Program-made: the position numbers and the translations under genes
The notes under the pieces: model-generated
What the model was told of the DNA's origin: nothing
Databases searched by the model: none
What the model saw: the letters and a program-made list of their open reading frames with translations, nothing else
NCBI RefSeq assembly: GCF_021917145.1
Contig: NC_061061.1
Coordinates: 15,329,484 to 15,393,483, forward strand
Direction: 5' to 3'
Source of the DNA: Hypomesus transpacificus
Lineage: Eukaryota > Chordata > Actinopteri > Osmeriformes > Osmeridae
Length of the DNA: 64,000 bases
In this document: piece by piece, positions 60,116-64,000 of the stretch
How positions within the stretch are numbered: position 1 is the stretch's first letter
Layout of the letters: each line of letters opens with the position of its first letter

Positions 60116-63100
60116 ATGGCTCAAAGCGTTCTCATTTTGAGATTAGGGATGTTGATTCTCGTTTTGGGATTAACAGGTAAGGATTATATTGAATTAAAAA
60201 ATGTACTAGGCTACCATGACAGGTTGGGTTATCATTGCTAATATTGTGTTAATTAATTTGTTGCGTAATTTTGGTTTACGGGAAAGCTTTTATGATTGTA
60301 TAGGCAATTGATTTCAACCAGTAATCTCTGGAATAAAAATGGGAATGCGTTCTCAATGAAATGTAAAATAAAATTGTAGTTTTTCTCTATATTTTAAAGT
60401 AAATTGTAATCAACAGCATCATCTAAATTTCAGTGATTTACATCTGAATAATTAATCGTTATTAATTAATAATTTACGATAAATAATAATCACCCCCTCT
60501 ACAGTTGTTTCACTGAATGTCTGTCTTTTCTTAATTAAAAAAATGAGTTCAAAGAAAAGACTGTTATTCTTCTAAACCCCAAAGGAATTTGAGATAGTGG
60601 TAAAAAGAGATTTAAATGAAAGCATAAAAGTCACAATAATGCCAATAATAACTCCCACCTGGACTTGTTACTACCAGTTACCACTATAGTCCAACAATAA
60701 GATTAACTGATGCTTAGCTAAGTCTTCAACATCAGGTCATGCACTTTTGTAGCATTAATGAGAAGGAAAAGGACGTGGAGACTGACTGCATAAGCAGTAA
60801 GCTGCTTCTATTTTCCTCGACTTTCCTCTACATCAAGGTCCCAACACAGCCAAGGTCTTCCTTGATGCCTGGCAGCATACTGTACTTAATACTACAAGGC
60901 CATTTCTGATGTCAAACAATCGAAAATTAACACCAACATACGCACACATGCATCTGTCTTGTTGTCTTTTCCAAGTTTGTTCTCGTTGTCCTAAAGACTT
61001 AAGTCTAAATGACACTATTATTTCGATATTATCTCGTTAATGCGTATTAAGTTATGTTTTTCATTGCTCCTCATCGTCCTACCCTCTCCTCCTTCTCCTT
61101 CTTCTCCCCTCCTTTCTTCCCTTTCCTCTCTCCTTCTCAGAGGCTAAGGTAGAGATCATCACAAGTACAGCTGATGTGAATTTGGGAGAAGACCACATGT
61201 TGCTCTGTAAAGGTTGGTAGTCTATTCTATCATCTGCAGATTAAATGAATCAGTTTAATCAAAGCCAATAGGAGTTTAACACAAGTATAATGTTCTCTTA
61301 CGATGACTGTCTAACTGAAAGAATTCTGTATTCTCTAATTTCTCTGTCCATCACCCCTTCACAAACACACACAAACACACACCTCTCCCCCACACACCTT
61401 ACGTGGGTTAGCAAATGTGGAGGGGGACTTCATCTGGTATAAAGATGACCTGGAAGTGGATGAGGATGTGGAAAAGGTGGATGAGACCAGCAGCAAGTTG
61501 TTCATCAGAAAGGCGAAGATGGGTGATTCTGGACGTTACACGTGTGAGTGTACACCTGATAACGGACGTAAAAGCAGCAATTCGCTCACAATCTTTGTCT
61601 ATGGTAAGTCAGGGCACAGACAAACATTCATGTTGTATGGGGTTGAGGTGGGGGCAGGTTTGACACCCAGCCTTACAATGTACAGTATGTACTGTACATG
61701 CACACACCCATACACACACTAACTACTGTATATAATCCCTATAGAGCGCCCATCGTTTGGGGACACCCAACTCTTCCATGAGTTCCTGGTGGGCCAGGAT
61801 GCAGTGGTTCCATGCATAGTGACTGGCCAGCCTAAAGTTGAAGTCCGCTGGATCAGGGATGATGAGGTTGTGAGGCGAGATGGTAAGTGGGGCTCCCTCA
61901 CAGCGAAGGTTTCTAATTGTATTGCGGCGTGCTGGTTGCAATAGCTCAGCATGTTGCCTGCCTTGGGATTGGTGGAAAGGTGGCAATGAGTCCAGGGTAA
62001 ACCTCTTTTCCAGCTTTCTGTGATCTCTTTCCTTCCACAGCAACATCAACCCAATCTCAAACCCACCCCAACCCTGGCTTAAAACGCCACCATTGACATC
62101 CTAACAGAGAAAATGTGTCTGGGCGTGCATTGGAGTGTGCTTGTGCCTGCCTGTTTCTATATGTGTGTCTACCTACACCCATGTGTGTTAGCTTTCCACA
62201 GCTTATGCCTTTTATGTTGTTGAGTAAAAGACAGAATGGCCCTGATGGTGGCATGTCGAACGTTTGTTCGTCTTTTCATTTCTTCCCTCCCAGGTATGCG
62301 TGTTAGCGTTATGAGTGACAACTCGCTCCAAATAAGAAACATAAGGAGGACAGATGGTGGCTCCTACACGTGTGAGGGCAGCTTCAGGGGACGGCAAAGC
62401 ATATCCGAAAAACTTGCCATCTCTATCACTATTAATGGTGAGGCTTGGGGATGGCATGGGGGAGGCTGGAGGGAGCAGTGATGGACAGGGAAGATCTCAT
62501 TCTTTAAGGAAGTGGTGAGGAGTCTGTGTGTGAGTGTGTGTTTGTGTTTGTGTATGTGTGTGTGTGTGTGTGTGAGGGGAGGGGGGCAAGGGAGGGACGG
62601 AGACCATGTGGTGATCTCACTTAACTGACTACACAGGAACCAAATCCCACATATTTTGCTTACCTAAAATTTTGAATTTCAACATTCAAGCACATACACA
62701 CAAAAGTACCCCCTGCTTTGCTCTTCCACAGCTCCCCCTACAGTGAGGATCCACGAGGAGGTAAAGAGAGTAGTGGCAGGACCAGAGACCAACGTTTCCC
62801 TTATCTGTTTGGTAGACGGGCTCCCAAAACCTAACATTTCCTGGACTTTGTAAGTCTGTTTGTGCGTATGTTTGTGTGTTTGTATGTATATGTGCACACA
62901 TGAGTATGTGATTGCTATGGAGAGATAATTTTCCGCCCACGGAGATGGAGTGGAAGAGAAAGGAAGATAGCGATAGTGGTCATTTTCTTTCCACACACTT
63001 TCTACTGTGTGTCTGTTTATGTGGACCACAACGTTGCAGTGAACTAATGTGGCGTACCATTTTAAGAATGAGCGTGTGTATTTGTGTAGAGAGACTGTGT

Positions 63101-64000
63101 TTGTGTTTTGCAGTGTTGTATGTGTCTGACTTCCTTCTAGTCTTATCAGCAGTGTAGTGTTGCAACATACAGTACTTATGCCCATTCTTTCCTCCCTCTC
63201 AGGCCTGCTACTTTCGACACCACTCGGCACCAATTCAACTCGGACCGTAGCGAGCTGACCCTATACTCAGTTGTGAGGAAGGATTATGGAGAGTATGTTT
63301 GCATGGCCAAGAACAAGATAGGAGAGAACAGTGCCACCATCATGCTGGATGTTTCAGGTCAGGACTAAAATACAACAATACTCACCACATTTGCCTTTGT
63401 TTCATGTCAATTTGGGAAAAAAAGCAACATAAAAATACTACATTAACTAAATGTAACTGTAGAACAGAACAGATCTTATGGTTATTAAAGAGAGCATGCG
63501 TGAAAATAGTGCATATACAAAGTAGGCTACATCCGAAAATTAAAGATCCAAAAACGTGTAGTTCTAACAGTATTCGGTTGTCAATAAAGTAACGGTCTCA
63601 ACTACAATATGACATTGTACAGTGCAGTGAAACATCTTATAAAAATATCTTGAAAATAATTTTTCTTTTTTCAGAGCACCCGGTGGTAGCCTTGAGTCAA
63701 GAGGCGGTGGATGTGAATCCAGGAGAGGATGTGTTTGTCTCATGTAACGTGTCAGGCCACCCCACACCCTCACTGCTGTGGATCAGTAACACAGGACACC
63801 CTCTAGTAAGACACACACACACACACATACTAAAACACACATGACCACACACACACACAACCTTTATTGACCAATTCTGTGTGACTCTGTGCCCAGAACT
63901 CCAGTGAAGGTAGGGTGAGGGTTGAGGATGGCTCACAACTGGTGGTGGAGAAGGTGGTGCCCTCCAATGGGGGTGTGTACAGCTGCATGGCCATCAGCCC
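60116..64000 (+). CDS. NCAM-like immunoglobulin-superfamily adhesion protein, 5' part
   Basis: Nine coding exons are seen before the window ends: 60116-60176 (signal peptide MAQSVLILRLGMLILVLGLT), 61141-61212, 61412-61603, 61745-61882, 62294-62437, 62732-62849, 63203-63357, 63675-63805, 63897 onward. They encode four I-set immunoglobulin domains. Each domain is split over two exons, as in NCAM genes. Ig1: LGEDHMLLCK to SGRYTCEC. Ig2: GQDAVVPCIV to NSLQIRNIRRTDGGSYTCEG (NCAM1 has NYLQIRGIKKTDEGTYRCEG). Ig3: APPTVRIHEE, ETNVSLICLVDGLPKPNISW to YGEYVCMAKNKIGE. Ig4: GEDVFVSCNV to GGVYSCMA, incomplete. Homophilic cell adhesion at the cell surface is the family role. Fish have several ncam genes; ncam3 is possible but not proven. 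The fibronectin, membrane and cytoplasmic parts lie beyond the window. Confidence 0.9.

Noticed and set aside
60116-64000. Myelin-associated glycoprotein or another siglec, as expected from 19q13 neighbours
   Set aside because: There is no siglec V-set domain; the domains are I-set with NCAM-like split exons and motifs.

Overview
This window is nuclear DNA from a teleost fish. The evidence is compact multi-exon vertebrate genes with GT-AG introns, tRNA-derived fish SINEs, L2-like LINEs, Tc1/pogo-type DNA transposons and long dinucleotide tracts. An apparently complete gastric proton-pump gene (atp4a) points to a fish with an acid-secreting stomach and argues against the stomachless lineages that lost this gene. 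I cannot name the species.

Layout. 1-2.5 kb: L2-like LINE remnant, SINE and an 806-bp insertion. 2.6-9.3 kb (+): a dispanin (CD225)-family gene with one proline-rich first exon and two possible last exons. 10.0-20.0 kb: a transposon-rich stretch (LINE, pogo-like element, foldback element, intact Tc1-like element). Embedded in it is a shattered partial duplicate of atp4a. 20.4-28.1 kb (+): atp4a, 23 coding exons, 1028 aa. 29.4-39.8 kb (+): gapdhs-type GAPDH, 335 aa, with a 6.8-kb first intron and a 39-bp minisatellite made of copies of its own exon 5 splice donor. 41.4-43.7 kb (+): tmem147, 225 aa. 45.8-47.9 kb (+): a SULT2-like cytosolic sulfotransferase, 289 aa. 48.2-50.1 kb (-): two tandem PLAC8/cornifelin-family genes, convergent with the sulfotransferase. 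53.8-56.5 kb: DNA-transposon remnants. 60.1 kb to the window end (+): the first nine coding exons of an NCAM-like immunoglobulin-superfamily gene.

The genes do not form one pathway. From memory, ATP4A, GAPDHS and TMEM147 are also neighbours on human 19q13, with cornifelin and SULT2 genes elsewhere on that arm, so the block looks like conserved vertebrate synteny with local rearrangement. Coding starts and splice junctions were read by eye from frame, GT-AG signals and family similarity; no alignment or RNA evidence was available.
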